Shown in pieces: positions 32,651 to 45,833 of a stretch of 64,000 nucleotides of DNA (within the stretch, counting starts at the first letter, position 1; each line of letters opens with the position of its first letter). The DNA is from Neofusicoccum parvum (lineage: Eukaryota > Ascomycota > Dothideomycetes > Botryosphaeriales > Botryosphaeriaceae), in the NCBI GenBank assembly GCA_020912385.1, contig CP087217.1, positions 620,001-684,000 on the forward strand, in the 5' to 3' direction. Under the pieces are notes generated by a model that did no database searches, had not been told where the DNA came from, and was given only the letters and a program-made list of their open reading frames with translations. The position numbers were made by a program, and so were the translations under genes.

Positions 32651-33999
32651 GGTGGCGCGGCGCGGTGTTGGGGCTGCGGTGTGGTGGTGTCCAGGCGCAG
32701 CTTCAGCCAGAAGTTTGGACGCTGGCCGGGCCTTGGCGAGTTTGCGGGCGCCGCCAAGGCCGGGCGCGCTAAGCTCACATGCAAGCACTCCACGCGCGGC
32801 AGGCGGTCAACGGCGCTGGCCTGGAGAGATCTGCGGACCAAAACTCAAAAAACCTTGCCTGGACCTCACACACGAGACGTTTGGCCATGACCCTGGCGCA
32901 CAAACACCACCGCCGAGATTGCCTGCGGGCGCTGAGATGCCTCGGCCGGGCCGAGGCCGCGCATGTGGCCGTGGCTGTCGGAGCGCGACGCTGGGGCGGC
33001 GGGACGAGGCCGCGTGTGCCCAGCGCCGTCCCCCAACGCTGACAACGACAGCGTCGCCGCGAATCCTGCATCGGAGACGCGCGCGGGGTGGGCGGTGGGC
33101 GTGGGCGGCGGACGGTGGACGGTGCGGATGGACGGACGCCGAGCGCCGACGGAGCGCGCGCAGGCCGCCACGCAGAAACAACCGCGGCCAAGCACCGGCA
33201 CCGGTCGCTGCACCGCACGCCGCTGCCTGCCTGGCGCCGTGCCAGGCCTGCTGACAAGACTAAGCAGGCCTTGCATCCTGGCGGCGCGGGCGCACGAGCA
33301 ACAATGAGTCAAAGTGATGGTGCCTGGAGGGCCATTTCGGCGGCGTTGGGAGCTGAGCAGTCGGCGGTGGAGCTTCCAGAAGGACTGGGTGCTGCCGTAG
33401 GGCTCTGGCGAAGGCGGTGGAAGCGAAATAGGAGCAGGTGCAGGTGTCCCGAAACGGCAGAGTTTGCGAGGCGGCGGGCATGGTGCCGCAAACGGGCACG
33501 CGGCTGTGGGCGATCAGGCCAACCAGCGGCCTCGCGATAGCGAGACAGACCCGCCGTCGTACTCGCTCCGCTGCCGCTCGCCCCGCCTGTCGCATCCTCC
33601 ACTGCAGAGTAGTGGCCCGGGTCGCGAGATGCCGGGCATAATCCTGTACAACCTCCACGCCGCCAGGCTCCCAGGAAATATAACTAACGCCCCCCATGCC
33701 GAGCCTCTGCCCGGCCACCGCGCTGCGTTTCAACGCCTCGAGCATCTAGCCCTCACCGGCCAGCCTCAAACGCCCACCGGCGGCCCTCCGCCTAGTCTGT
33801 TTCTTTTGGCCCTAGTCTGCCCACCTGCCGCGGCCCATTCGCACGTTTATCTGGCCCGTTTCTCGCACCCTGCCGCTCGTCGTCCGCTCCAGCACCCTCC
33901 ATAGAGCCTGTTCACCTTGGACCATCGTCGTTGCACGCGGAGAGACACCGAACGGCATCCCACAGCGCGCACGGGCCTCGAGGCCGCCCCTTGTCCACC
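32651..33999. other. GC-rich divergent promoter region (CWC2 and ABC transporter)
   Basis: A head-to-head intergenic region of about 1.35 kb with very high GC content. Mutually overlapping open frames (for example about 32775-33257 minus and 33088-33540 plus) carry no recognisable domain and are best explained by GC content. The plus-strand ABC gene has a strong start context (CCACCATGG). Confidence 0.5.
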
Positions 34000-36900
34000 A
34001 TGGCCAACGACATGGACAACCATCTTCCAGCCTCCTCTGAAAAACACATCAGCCAGGCGCCGTCGTCCGCCACTGATGTCACGCTCGAGAACGAGAAGGC
34101 GCTGTTCAACCAAGTCCCCGCCCCCGCAGAAGCCCCCGCCCTGCAGCCTGTAGACACCCACACCGTGGACGTCAACGACAGTGGCGAAGAAGAGACGGAT
34201 CCGTTCGCCCACCTCCCGGAAAACGAGCGCGAGATCCTAAAAAGACAGCTGGACACGCCCCCCGCCAACATTTCCTACCTCTCCCTCTATCGCTATGCCA
34301 CCAAGCTGGAATGGGTCATCATCGCAGTCTCGTCCATCTGCGCCATTGCCGCTGGTGCTGTTCTCCCGCTCATGACCGTCGTCTTCGGCTCTCTCTCTGG
34401 CACCTTCCAGGGCATGTTCCAGGGCACCTTGTCCCGCGGCGAGTTCAACGACGAGCTGACCAAGTTTGTCCTGTATTTTGTGTACCTGTTCATTGGCGAG
34501 TTCTTCACCTGCTACATCGCCACCGTCGGCTGGATCTATGTTGGCGAGCGCATTTCCTCCAGGATCAGGGAAAACTATCTCTCCGCCATTCTTCGCCAGA
34601 ACGTGGGCTATTTCGACAAGCTCGGTGCTGGAGAAATCACCACTCGCATCACTGCCGACGCCAACCTGGTCCAGGATGGCATTTCCGAGAAGGTCGGGCT
34701 CGTCCAGCAGGCCCTCGCAACCTTCATCACTGCCTTCGTCATTGGCTTTGTCAAGTACTGGAAGCTCACTCTCATCCTGTGCTCCACCATCTTCGCCATT
34801 GTCTTCACTATGGGAGGCGGTTCCACCTTCATCATGAAGTACAACAAGCAATCGCTCGCCTCGTACGCTCTGGGAGGAACTGTCGTCGAGGAAGTCTTCA
34901 GCTCCATCAGGAATGCCGTGGCCTTCGGAACTCAGGACAAGCTCGCCCGCCAGTACAACGAACACCTCATCATTGCCGAATTTTGGGGCAAGAAGATGAA
35001 GACCGTGCTTGCTTCAATGCTCGGCGCCATGATGACTATTGTCTATCTCAACTACGGCTTGGCTTTCTGGATGGGGTCCCGCTACCTCGTCAAGGGCGAG
35101 ATGTCTCTCTCCGACGTCCTGACCATTCTCCTTGCCGTCATGATCGGCGCATTCTCGCTCGGCAACATCGGCCCGTGGCTCCAGGCCTTCACCACTGCCA
35201 CTGCCGCTGCATCCAAGATGTACAGCACTATCGACAGAGTCTCCCCCCTCGACCCCACCTCTAAGGAAGGCAAGAAGCTCGACAGTCTGCAAGGGCAGGT
35301 GGAGCTCCGCAACGTCAAGCACATCTACCCGTCCAGGCCCGAAGTCACCGTCATGGACGGCGTCAATCTGGTGGTTGAGGCCGGCAAAACCACCGCTCTG
35401 GTTGGCGCATCGGGCTCTGGGAAGAGCACCATCGTCGGACTCGTCGAGCGCTTCTACGATCCCGTCGGCGGCGAGGTCCTTCTAGACGGCGTGAACGTGC
35501 AGGCGCTCAACTTGCACTGGCTGCGCCAACAAATCTCGCTCGTCCAGCAGGAGCCGGTTCTCTTCGCCACCACCATCTTCAACAACATCAAGCACGGTCT
35601 CATCGGCACCCAGTATGAGCACCTCGAGGACGAAAAGGTCCGCGAAATGGTCTACAACGCGGCAAGAATGTCTAATGCCCATGACTTTGTCTCGGCTCTT
35701 CCTGAAGGCTACGAGACGAATGTTGGTGAGCGCGGATTCCTTCTTTCCGGCGGCCAAAAGCAACGTATTGCTATCGCGCGAGCTATCGTGAGCGACCCGA
35801 AAATTCTCCTTCTCGACGAGGCCACTTCAGCCCTGGATACCAAGAGTGAGGGTGTTGTGCAAGCAGCGCTAGACAGGGCCGCCCAGGGCCGGACGACCAT
35901 TGTCATTGCGCATCGACTGTCAACCATCAAGACTGCCGAAAACATCGTAGTCATGTCTCAGGGCCGAATCATCGAGCAGGGCAACCACAACGAACTTCTG
36001 GAGCGCAGGCAGGCCTATTACAACCTCGTGGAAGCCCAGCGGATTGCCGCTGAGAACGAGAAGACCGAGGGAGAGGAAATCGACCTCACCGAGACCGATG
36101 ACGAGCACATCAAGCGGATTTCGACCATGGACAAGGGCGCTTTCTCCGCCGACCCCGACGACGATATGGCGGCCCGGTTGAAGCGCACGCAGTCGGGGAA
36201 GTCAGAATCCAGCGTGGCTCTTCAGAAGAGGCAACCCGACAAGGCACACAACTACTCGCTTGGGACTCTTATCAAGCTGATTGCGAGCTTCAACAAACAG
36301 GAATGGTTCCTCATGGTGCAGGGACTGTGCTGGTCCATCATCGCCGGTGGCGGCAATCCGACGCAAGCTGTCTTCTTCGCCAAGTCGATTTCTGCCCTGT
36401 CAAGACCTCCTTCGGAATATGGCAAGCTTCGGTCCGAGGCCAACTTCTGGAGTCTGATGTATCTAATGCTGGCTCTGACCCAGCTGCTCTCATTCACTGG
36501 CCAGGGCTTGTGTTTTGCCATCTGTTCCGAGAAGCTCATTCACCGAGTGCGCGACAGGGCCTTCCGTACCATGTTGCGCCAAGACATCGCTTTCTTCGAC
36601 AAAGAAGAAAACAGTGCTGGTGCCCTGACATCCTTCCTCTCCACCGAAACCACTGCCCTCGCCGGTCTGAGTGGAGCTACTCTTGGGACCATCTTCACCG
36701 TCCTGACCACTCTTATCGGCGCTCTCGCGCTCGGCATCTCGATTGGCTGGAAGCTCGGCCTGGTCTGCACTTCTACGATTCCCGTGCTTCTCACCTGCGG
36801 CTTCCTTCGTTTCTGGATTCTGGCTCGCTTCGAACAACGATCCAAGAAGGCCTACGAAGCCTCGGCTTCCTATGCTTGCGAGGCCACCTCTGCTATCCGC

Positions 36901-38082
36901 ACTGTTGCGTCTCTGACCCGTGAGGAAGATGTGTACGCCAACTATCACCAGCAGCTCGTGGACCAGGGAGCCAAGAACTTGCGTTCGATCCTGAAGTCAT
37001 CTTCGCTCTACGCACTGTCGCAATCAGGCATGTTCCTCTGCACCGCCCTCGGCTTCTGGTACGGCGGCACCCTTATCAGCAGTGGCGAGTACACCCTATT
37101 CCAGTTCTTCGTCTGCTTTGCAGCCATTACCTTTGGAGCTCAGTCTGCCGGTACCATCTTCAGCTTCGCGCCTGATATGGGCAAGGCCAAGCACGCAGCC
37201 ATCCAGCTGAAGACTCTCTTTGACCGACAACCGGAGATTGACACCTGGTCAAAGGATGGTGAGAGGATTGGAACGATGGAGGGCCACATCGAGTTCCGCA
37301 ACGTGCACTTCCGTTATCCGACACGTCCGGACCAGCCAGTCCTTCGCGGGCTCAACCTCTCCGTCAAGCCAGGACAATATGTTGCCCTTGTGGGTGCAAG
37401 TGGTTGTGGAAAGAGCACGACCATTGCCTTGCTGGAGCGCTTCTACGATCCTCTGACTGGCGGGATCTACGCCGACGGAAAGGAGATCTCCTCACTGAAC
37501 ATCAACGACTACCGCAACTTCATCGCGTTGGTCAGCCAAGAACCCACGCTGTACCAGGGAACAATCAAGGACAACATCCTACTCGGAGCGGATCGTGAGA
37601 ACGTGCCGGAGGAAGCTATCATCAAGGCCTGCAAGGACGCCAACATCTATGACTTCATCATGTCACTTCCGTAAGTACCCACCATTATCTATATGAACGA
37701 GGCACTAGCTAACACCTTACGCAGTGAGGCTTTCAACACCGTCTGTGGTAGCAAGGGTGCGCTCCTCTCTGGAGGTCAGAAACAGCGCATCGCCATCGCA
37801 CGCGCACTCCTCCGCGATCCCAAGGTGCTCCTCCTCGACGAGGCCACCTCCGCTCTGGACTCCGAGTCCGAGAAAGTCGTCCAGGCGGCCCTCGACGCCG
37901 CCGCCAAGGGCCGCACCACCATCGCCGTTGCGCATCGTCTCAGCACCATCCAGAAGGCCGACGTCATCTACGTGTTCGACGGCGGCAGGGTCGTCGAGGC
38001 GGGTACTCACCATGAGCTGCTGTCCAGGAGAGGCAGATATTTCGAGTTGGTCAGCTTGCAGAGCTTGGAGAAGCAGAAGTGA
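34000..38082 (+). CDS. Full-size ABC transporter, ABCB (MDR/P-glycoprotein-like)
   Basis: Inferred exons are 34000-37670 and 37725-38082 (1342 aa). The order is TMD1-NBD1-TMD2-NBD2, the layout of fungal MDR1-like multidrug exporters at the plasma membrane. The N-terminal 110 residues are polar. TMD1 has six hydrophobic segments (about 115-420). NBD1 has Walker [10 protein letters not shown] (about 469-477), signature LSGGQKQR (about 580), Walker [13 protein letters not shown] and the H-loop IAHRLST. A Lys/Glu-rich linker follows, then TMD2. NBD2 has Walker [10 protein letters not shown] (about 1132-1140). The single intron falls before the second signature, and the last exon holds [20 protein letters not shown] and VAHRLST. 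Both ATPase sites look intact. Substrates cannot be predicted. Confidence 0.95.
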
Positions 38083-38857
38083 TCACTTTCATATTTGCAG
38101 TGTGATTGGAGACGTGTAAGAATTTTGGGCGGCATGCTTTGTGGTTTGCTCTTGCGTTTATTGCATGGAAAAGGCGTTGCGAGGGGACTCTCGCCTCCGG
38201 CTGAGGTCGTACATATACCACGCTCTTACTTGGTTGGCACTTTTGAACTTTTTACTCAAAAAGTGCGTTGTATTCTTTTGCATATACAGCCTCCACTTTG
38301 CATACAGATAGATGTCCCTGGTGCATATATCAAACACTATATATAATCAAGCTTCACATCAGACCTTGCACCGCGTGAATGAGTTGGAAGTTGAATCGAA
38401 CGACTATTAGGAGTAGTGGGGGCTTTCGTTTCCCAGGTAGCAGCACGTTCCAACCCGGGTCCCCGGCCTCTGCTGGTAAGATTGCCAGCACAAGGCACTA
38501 CTGGTATTCCCACGTATCAAAGACCCAAAAGAAAGCCTAGGAGGCATGTCTTTGAGTTTTCTTACAGAACGAAAGGCTGGGTCGAGCGCTAAGTGTGTAT
38601 CCAGGGGACCAAATAGAGTGTATGTAGACATCTGTAAACTCTCATCACAGCTCTGATTGTTTACATCAGCCGGGGTGGGCGGTGACATAGTTTCGTTGAA
38701 GTGGAGGCACACGCTGCGGTTGATGAAACTCGTTCTCTTCCAGGTTCATACAATCATCTTCATTTCGAGAGTTGTGGCTTCCACCTCAGGATATCACTAT
38801 TTTCGTCCACCCAAACGCCGGCAGTGAATTCTTTTTGTGCTAAGAACTTGACAGCTC
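38083..38857. other. Intergenic, convergent 3' ends
   Basis: A/T-richer sequence between the ABC transporter (+) and KAE1 (-). A minus-strand open frame at 38407-38712 has no domain or coding bias. No RNA gene was recognised. Confidence 0.5.
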
Positions 38858-40014
38858 TCAATCTCGCCACTTGATGAAAACCTCATCTGTCCTGAACCTC
38901 TGGGTGCATGTGGTCTCTTCGAAGGGCATCTTCACACCAGACTCGTACGCTAGCAGACCGGCTTGCGCAATCATGATGCCGTTGTCAATGCAGAAGCGCT
39001 CGTCTGTCGCATACACACTGCCGCCCCGGTCCCTCGCCATCAAGCCCATCATCTCCTGCAATCTCTCATTGCACCCGACGCCACCGACGATCAGCACCTG
39101 GCCGGAACCCACGTGTGCCATTGCGCGCTCGGTGATCTCGACCAGCATGGCGAAGATGGTCTCCTGCAGTGAGAAGCACAGGTCTGCGGCTGTGATCGGC
39201 TCGCCATCCTCTTCACTCCGCAGCCGCTGATCCGCGGGCAGGCTCTCGTCTATCTTGGCGGCCAGCTCGTCGATGGCGGCCTTGACACCGGAGAAGCTGA
39301 CGTCCATGCCCTTGACGGCATAGGGCAGCTCGACGAGGTGACGGCCCTTCTTGGCGAGCTGCTCGATGTTGTAGCCGGGGGCCGGGTCGTTGGGGATGCG
39401 CAGCGTGCGGGCGAAGCGGTCGAGGCAGTTGCCGATGGCGATGTCCAGTGTTTCGCCGAAGATGCGGTAGCGCTGGGCGGCATACGCGATGACCTGGGTA
39501 TTGCCGCCGGAGACGTACAGCACGACGGGGTTCTGGGCGCCCGTGATGGCGCGGCCCATTTCGATGTCTGTGAAAATGAGCGCGCGGGTGGTCAGTGAGC
39601 TGGTCTATTTGCGGGATCACGGGACATGTGGCTCTGGAGGAAGCAGACAGGATGGCGCATACGTCCTACACAGTGGTTGACGCCAATCAACTCCTTCCCC
39701 CACAGCAGCGACAGTGTGCGCGCGGCGACGGCGACGCTCTGCAGCGGAGCACCCATGCCAGGGCCCTTGGTGTAGCAGATGCAGTCCAGGTCGGCGACAG
39801 CCACGCCGGCCTGGCGCATGGCCTGCTTGACCAGACGCACGACCCAGGCGCGGTGGTGGATGGCGACATCCTTGGGCAGAAAGCCTTCTCCCGGCGGCGA
39901 GTTGTAGGTGTGGCGCAGGTTGGCCAGCACAACGGGCTCCTTGCCCGGGGCCGGGTGCGAGATGACGCCCACGCCGAGCTTGTTCGCGCTGCCTTCGAGG
40001 CCGAGAGCAATCAT
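38858..40014 (-). CDS. kae1: KEOPS tRNA N6-threonylcarbamoyladenosine (t6A) synthase subunit KAE1
   Basis: The catalytic subunit of the KEOPS complex, which transfers threonylcarbamoyl to A37 of ANN-decoding tRNAs (cytosol and nucleus). Inferred exons are 40014-39663 and 39567-38858 (353 aa, normal length). ASKHA-fold motifs are visible: [14 protein letters not shown] at the N-terminus, [11 protein letters not shown], the metal-binding HxxxH as HCVGH followed by [44 protein letters not shown] and [10 protein letters not shown]. The splice junction falls inside the second His codon of HCVGH, and only this donor (GTATGC) and acceptor (TTTCACAG) rebuild the motif. It is divergently transcribed from the SET methyltransferase gene 250 bp away. 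Confidence 0.96.
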
Positions 40015-40264
40015 CGCGGCGGCGGTGCGGCGGCTGGGCGATGATGCTGTCGCGGCGGAGGAAAATGGGCGTGGGCGGCGCTCGTATCGATAAGGCGCGC
40101 GGGAATAATGGGCGTCCGGCGCGCTAGCGTGGCGCTAGCCGGCTGGCATTCACTGTGCGCGCGAGCTGCCGCAGGAATATTGTCACCCGCCTGCTCCACC
40201 ATCCCTCCCCGCCGCTCTCGCTGCCCACACTGCCCGCGCGCCGCGCCAGAACCCCCCGGGAGCC

Positions 40265-41809
40265 ATGGCGCTCCAGCTTGACTTCGAGCAAAAGTCCGCG
40301 TCGTTCGTGCGCTGGCTCCCTTCTGCTTCCGCGACTGTTTCCACCAAGGTCCAGCTGCAGGACCTGCGGCACCGCGCTGCTGGGAGAGGCCTCGGTACGT
40401 TCATGCTCGCGAGATCCGCTACCCCTCTCGAGACCGCCGCCTTCTCCGGCACCCTGTTCCTCTCCCACCCGCTGACTCGTCCCCTCCTCAGTCGCCGTGC
40501 AGGACATCCAGGAGGACGAGGTGCTCTTCACCATCCCCCGCGCCGCCGTCCTTACCGCCGCCAACTCCTCCCTTTCCACCACTCTCCCTCACGTCTTTGA
40601 AGACCTCGACCCATGGGCCTCGCTCATCGTCACTATGATCTTTGAGCACCTGCGCGGCGACGCTTCTCCGTGGAAGCCGTACTTCGACATCCTGCCCACC
40701 GACTTCGACACCCTGATGTTCTGGTCTGACGAGGAGCGGGCCGAGCTGCAGGCCAGCGCAGTAACTCAGAAGATCGGTGAGGACTCTGCAAACGAAATGT
40801 TCAAGGAGACGATCATCCCACTTGTTCGCCGTCACGCCAGCGTCTTCTTTCCCGACCCGACCGTCGCCCAAGGGGTTAGCGACGAGGACCTCCTAGCACT
40901 GGCTCACCGCATGGGCTCCATCATCATGGCCTACGCATTCGACATTGAACCTGATGCCGCCACCAAGGATGTCGATGAGGAGGGCTACGCATCCGACGAG
41001 GAAGACGAGGCCCTGCCAAAGGGGATGGTGCCCCTTGCCGATATGCTCAACGCGGATGCCGACCGCAACAACGCGCGCCTCCACTACGGTGCCGATGCCC
41101 TGACCATGGAGGCCATCATGGACATCAAAGCCGGCGACGAGATTTTCAACGACTATGGCTCGCTCCCCCAGAGCGATCTGCTGAGGCGCTACGGCTACGT
41201 TACTCCAAACTACGCCCAGTACGATGTCGTTGAGATACCCACCGACCTCATCCTCGAAACTTTCAAGGCCGAGACCAAGACTTCCGACGAGGAAGTTGAC
41301 GAAAAAGTAAGAGCCTGAATTCTCTGGCCCAAATATGAAAAAATAAAAAAACTTACAAAGCCCCTCAGCTCTCCTATCTCGAAGAGCAAGACCTCTTGGA
41401 GACAGGCTACGACATCGGCCGTATCCCCCAGGAAGATCCCGAGTCTGCCTTTAGCCCGGAGATGGGTCTTCTGCTCGCGACCCTATACTTGCCCCACAGC
41501 GATTTCGAGCGCATGGGCAGCAAGGGCAAATTCCCGAAGCCAGACCTGACACCGCAGATGGCCCGTCTCTTGGAGCAGATTGTTGCCAAGCGCATCGCTC
41601 AGTACCCCACTTCCCTCGAGCAAGACAGAGCCCTGCTTGCCGCCGGCGTAAGCGAACCGAGAAAGGCAATGGCCTTAGCTGTGAGGATTGGTGAAAAGGA
41701 GATCCTGGAAGCTGCCGCAACACTGTTGAAGAACGCCGCATCTGATTCTGCCAAGAGGAACGGGTCCGATGGTGAGAGCAGTTCGAGCAAGAGAAGGAGA
41801 ATCGCCTGA
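40265..41809 (+). CDS. rkm4: SET-domain protein-lysine methyltransferase, RKM4/SETD6-like
   Basis: A predicted lysine methyltransferase. In yeast RKM4 methylates ribosomal protein eL42. Inferred exons are 40265-40394, 40492-41306 and 41369-41809 (461 aa). The SET fold is split by an insert as in SETD6: GRGLVAVQDIQEDEVLFTIPR starts it across intron 1, ALIHRMGS-type helices follow (ALAHRMGSIIMAYAF), and the SAM/substrate core is VPLADMLNADADRNNARLHY and GDEIFNDYGSLPQSDLLRRYGY. The C-terminal helical Rubisco-LSMT-like domain follows, with a basic tail (SSSKRRRIA) that could be a nuclear localisation signal. Its substrate here is inferred by family only. Confidence 0.92.
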
Positions 41810-42389
41810 ACACGGCGAGCAGTCTCTGACGTTCACGGAGAAACAAGCGAAAGAAAAACTAAGGCACACAAAGAAGGAAAAAGAAATCGGAACACTCAAA
41901 AGTCGATTGACTCGCAGCCATGAATCTCATTTGCATTCGGATGCATTTCTCGCCCGTTTCGATCATCTCGCCCTCATCGAATCGAAGTCGCAAAAGATGC
42001 GCTATTCTACATGGTGAAAACCTTCCGCCTTCCCACGGCTTCCCGACCAAAAAAGCCTTTCCACGTGCACGTCCGGTTTGCCGGAATCTTACGTGCCTGA
42101 CTACTGTACACAAACAAAAAGCCTGCCTGGTCCGGAGAAAAGCAGAAATTTTTCCGAACCCGTTAATCCAACAATGGTATATCCGTCTATCGTTATCGTT
42201 GTTGAAGGAAGAGAAGAGGAATTGGAAGAGGGGCATGAATTGCGAATCGCAGCGCTGGTGGTGGTATTGGTGGTGCTACAAAAGGTCGAAGAGCATGGAT
42301 ATGGTGAGGAACAGACGACGACTCGGCACGGCACTTGGGCGGAATTACGGAGGTGGAACATCAGCTTGCGCGGATGGATCCATCTTCCT
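41810..42389. other. Intergenic, convergent 3' ends
   Basis: The sequence lies between the SET methyltransferase (+) and EPL1 (-). It is A-rich directly after the methyltransferase stop and shows no coding signal. Confidence 0.5.
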
Positions 42390-44283
42390 TCAGCTGGGAC
42401 CGTTTGTTACTCTTTGTGGTGTCGGCTGGCCGGCTTGTCCAGGATGCTGTCCCTGCGCCGCTGCAGCTGCTGCCGCGGCCATGCTCCGTCGCGCTGCAGC
42501 TTGTTGCATTGCGGCTTCTCTGGAAACCGACCTGTCCATCAGGATACGATACTTGATGGCAGCATCGGCGTAAAAGTCGACCGGGATGATGTCATCTTCT
42601 TCGTCACTATCCCTGTCGTACTTGAAACGCTCTGCTGCACGATCGTCAATGTCCTCAGTTGGAGGCCGCTTCAGTCCTCGTCGGTCTATCATGAGACGTC
42701 CGCCGCGACCTGTCCGTCGTCTGAACGATGGCCGTCCAACAAATGACTCTTGTGGCGGCGTGGCATAACGGACCAGAGAGCCTTCATCAATGCGCTTGTC
42801 AGCTTGGGCAAGGTGCTGCTTGTTGGCATCTGCCACCTCCTCCGACGATATTGATGCAGGAGGTGTTGGCAAGTATTCCGTGATGGCGGCACGGAAAGCT
42901 GGTTGGTTCTCCTCTTCCAGAGGCGGAGTGATGGCTCTCCAAGTCACATCCACGTAGTGCTTGTTCCACTCGCGGTGCTTCTCTTTGTTCGTCTCGATGG
43001 ACCGAGTGATCTCCTCCTCTCTCTTTGCGAGCTGTTCCTCGAGAGTGATAAGATCGTTGTCCAACGGACGACCATCGACACGGGAGAGCTGAGGCTTGGA
43101 GACCATACCAGGAACACCACGCTGAATGGCGTTCGGATCGAGCTTGGGCCTGGGCTTCGGAGCAGGCTGTGGATCATCAGTATTATGGTTTGGGAAGAGG
43201 TAAGCGGAAGGGTAAGGCTCACCTTCTGGTTGATGAGGTCTTCGTCGTCGCCCTTGATTCCAAGGTTGCGCTTGATTTCCTTGACCTCCATCCGTTTCTC
43301 GAAAACCAGCCTGTCGTTGGCTAGCTGATCCTTCCTCCCATATTCTCGCTGCTTAACAAAGTACATCAGTTCCCTTGCCTGCTCGAGCTCATGCCTCAGC
43401 TTCTTGAGCTTCTCGGTCACCTGGGCATCTCTGCCACGGGTCTTGCGAGCCTGGCGGACCTCGCGCCGCCTGAAGCAGACGTATGGATCCGAGTCATCAG
43501 TCTCAAGGTTTGTTTCGAATTTCAGCGTCGTCATCAAGCTACGGTTACCGCGCTTTAGCCGCTGCTGCTTCCAGTAGTCGTAGATGTCTCGTGCGAACTT
43601 CCGCGCAGGATCACTGATGGTCTCATCGAAGCTGCTCTCAAACTCGTCGTAGGGCAGCACAGGAGGGTTGTCTACGGCAGCGAAAGGCTGCTTCTCCTGC
43701 ACGGTGCGCTCGAAGAAGTCGACGACCTCCTCAAACCAGTCCTCAGAGCATTGCAAGCCGGCAGGCTTCTTCGCGTTCATGGCCTTCAGGAAGCCCTCAT
43801 CCTCACTCGTCATGCAGTACTGCGTACCTTTGCAGTCCTCGACGGTCGACGAGAAGCGGATGTACGTGGCGGGCTGCACCCACCGCTTCGGATACAGATC
43901 GTCATACTTCAGCTTACTCACGACGGCATCGGGGGTGGGAATGTAAAGCTGTGAGACCTGGCCGCCGACGGCAGCAGCGTTGATGACGGCTTGGAGATGG
44001 TGTTCCTAGACGCAGGCTGTCAGGGTACCCAGGTTCTCAACCAATGCGCGACACGTGACAAAGGAAGGTGAGATGCGCCTGCAAACAAGGTAAGTTGGGA
44101 GAGGGTCTGGAGGTGACTCACTATTTCTTCACCCTTCTCGACACCGGTCTCGACCTTTGGGATGTGGCGCTGCGCCTCGTCGTCAGCGAGGTTGTCGACC
44201 TCACTCTCGCGCAAGATGGGCAGGTTCTGCTTGGTGGACAGCTTGCGCTGGCGAAAGCGCTGGCTGGAGATGCGCTGCGTCAT
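42390..44283 (-). CDS. epl1: Enhancer of polycomb-like protein EPL1 (NuA4 HAT subunit)
   Basis: EPL1 anchors the Esa1-Yng2-Eaf6 (piccolo) module to the NuA4 histone H4/H2A acetyltransferase in the nucleus. Inferred exons are 44283-44122, 44005-43223 and 43166-42390 (573 aa). The EPcA domain covers about residues 8-350: QRKLSTKQNLPILRESEVD, the junction-spanning GEEIEHHLQ, LQCSEDWFEEVVDFFE, ARDIYDYWKQQRLKRGNRSL, and the diagnostic DPYVCFRRREVRQARKTRGRDAQ. The C-terminal region has Arg-rich patches (GRPSFRRRTGRGGR), an acidic stretch and a poly-Ala/Gln tail. Both introns are phase 0. Intron 1 (116 bp) is long compared with most in this window. Confidence 0.95.
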
Positions 44284-45833
44284 CTTGGCTGCGAGCGAGG
44301 TGGATGGTGGTTATTTTTGTGTTGCTGCAGCCTACAGGCGTGACGTGAGGCTTTCCATGTGACGGCAAGAAATTAAAATTAAAGCTGGAAAGCGGCCTGC
44401 GAAGAGTGAAGGAGCTGCAGATTAAAACGAACGAACAGGGCCTGCGGAGAATTGAGATGGGCTGGCGCGGCGCGCAGAGAAAATACGTAGAGTCGATCTA
44501 GTTGGCCTGATGGGTTGGCTGCGACGCGCGCGTTGCGTTGGCGGCCCCGGTCGCGAAAAAGTCGTGTTGCAGCGGCGGACAGGAATTTTTTGGGTGGTCG
44601 GCACCCCCTTGCGAATCCCCCACTGCGACGAGCGACGTGGAGGGAGTCTCGGTGGCAAGGCAACACGGTCGCGCGCACGGCGCCTCAACGCGCTGCAAAA
44701 CCCGCGGCTGCCGCGTAAGATGAAAATTCAGTCGCGGAAAAGCCGATTTCCAACTTGTTTGGGGGTTTTTCGATGACTTTTGGGGCAGTTCTTGATGGAG
44801 TCGGTGTGTTGGGGCGACACGGTGGTTCGCCGGTCGCAGCGCTGCGCAGAGTGAGTGAGTAGGGGGGGCGCGGGCGCGATGGGCGGCCGCGCTGGCTTAG
44901 GGTGGGTGGCAGGCGCGCAACCGTTTGGCAGGGAAGGAAGGGCCGCGCGCGCCCGTCTCGCTCGCGTCACGTAAGCGATCCGCCAAGACTTCTGCCGTCT
45001 TGCCTTTTCTTGCCCTGCTCACCCAACCGCAGCAGCGCCAGTCTGGCGCCGAATTCCGTTGCCTGCACCTGTGCCCTCGCACAAACTCGTGCCCCGGCTC
45101 CGCCGTCAAGACATATGTTCATTCCCCTCGTTTTGCCGTCTTGCTTCTTCCTTGCGACTTTTCTTTGCCGGAAATCTCTCCGTGCCAGGACAGATGCGGA
45201 CCCCAGGCGGGAAGAGAAAAAGTAATGACGGCAGCATGATGATAGGGACGAGGGGAGGAATGCGGTAGACACATCCAGCGCTAAGCCTGCAGAGAGCGAC
45301 GCGTGCAACCTCGACGCCTTTTGTTTTCTTGACACTCTTGTCGCCCAAAGAAAGAACAACAACAACAACAGGAACTTCAGGCACTTACGCTGCGTTGCCG
45401 GCTGCCCCTGCAGATCAATGTCTACTCGCGGCCGTCATCCTTGCTGTCGGGGGGTATACGTGCTCGCGTTCTCAATTTCTATATTCAAATGACGTTTAAA
45501 CAAGAAGCAAATCGATAGCACCATCGTCGTAGCCTCGTCGTAATCGTGCCCCATTTCGGTTCCGTCTTCCACTTTAAATGCATCATGTGTGGTATCCAGC
45601 CATCCCTCTATCAGTTTCGAAAAAAGCCATCTTTCCTGTTGAGCCACCACCGGGTACCTTCGGCATCCCCTCCTTGAAGGGCCAGCCTCCCGTGGACCGC
45701 GGGCTTTGTCGCCACGGCGGGTCTGAACAGCGTCGTCAACCGTGATCTGGTGTCACGGTTGTCGTGCCGCGCTCGCGAGGAAAGATTCTGCAATCGTTAG
45801 ATTAGTGAAGCTATGCTTGCACCGAGAAACTTA
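44284..45833. other. Intergenic, EPL1 promoter and AMPK beta 3' side
   Basis: No gene is supported. Open frames in the GC-rich half (about 44378-45240) overlap on both strands without domains. There is a short (AAC)n run near 45358-45371. The EPL1 promoter lies at the low-coordinate end. Confidence 0.5.
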
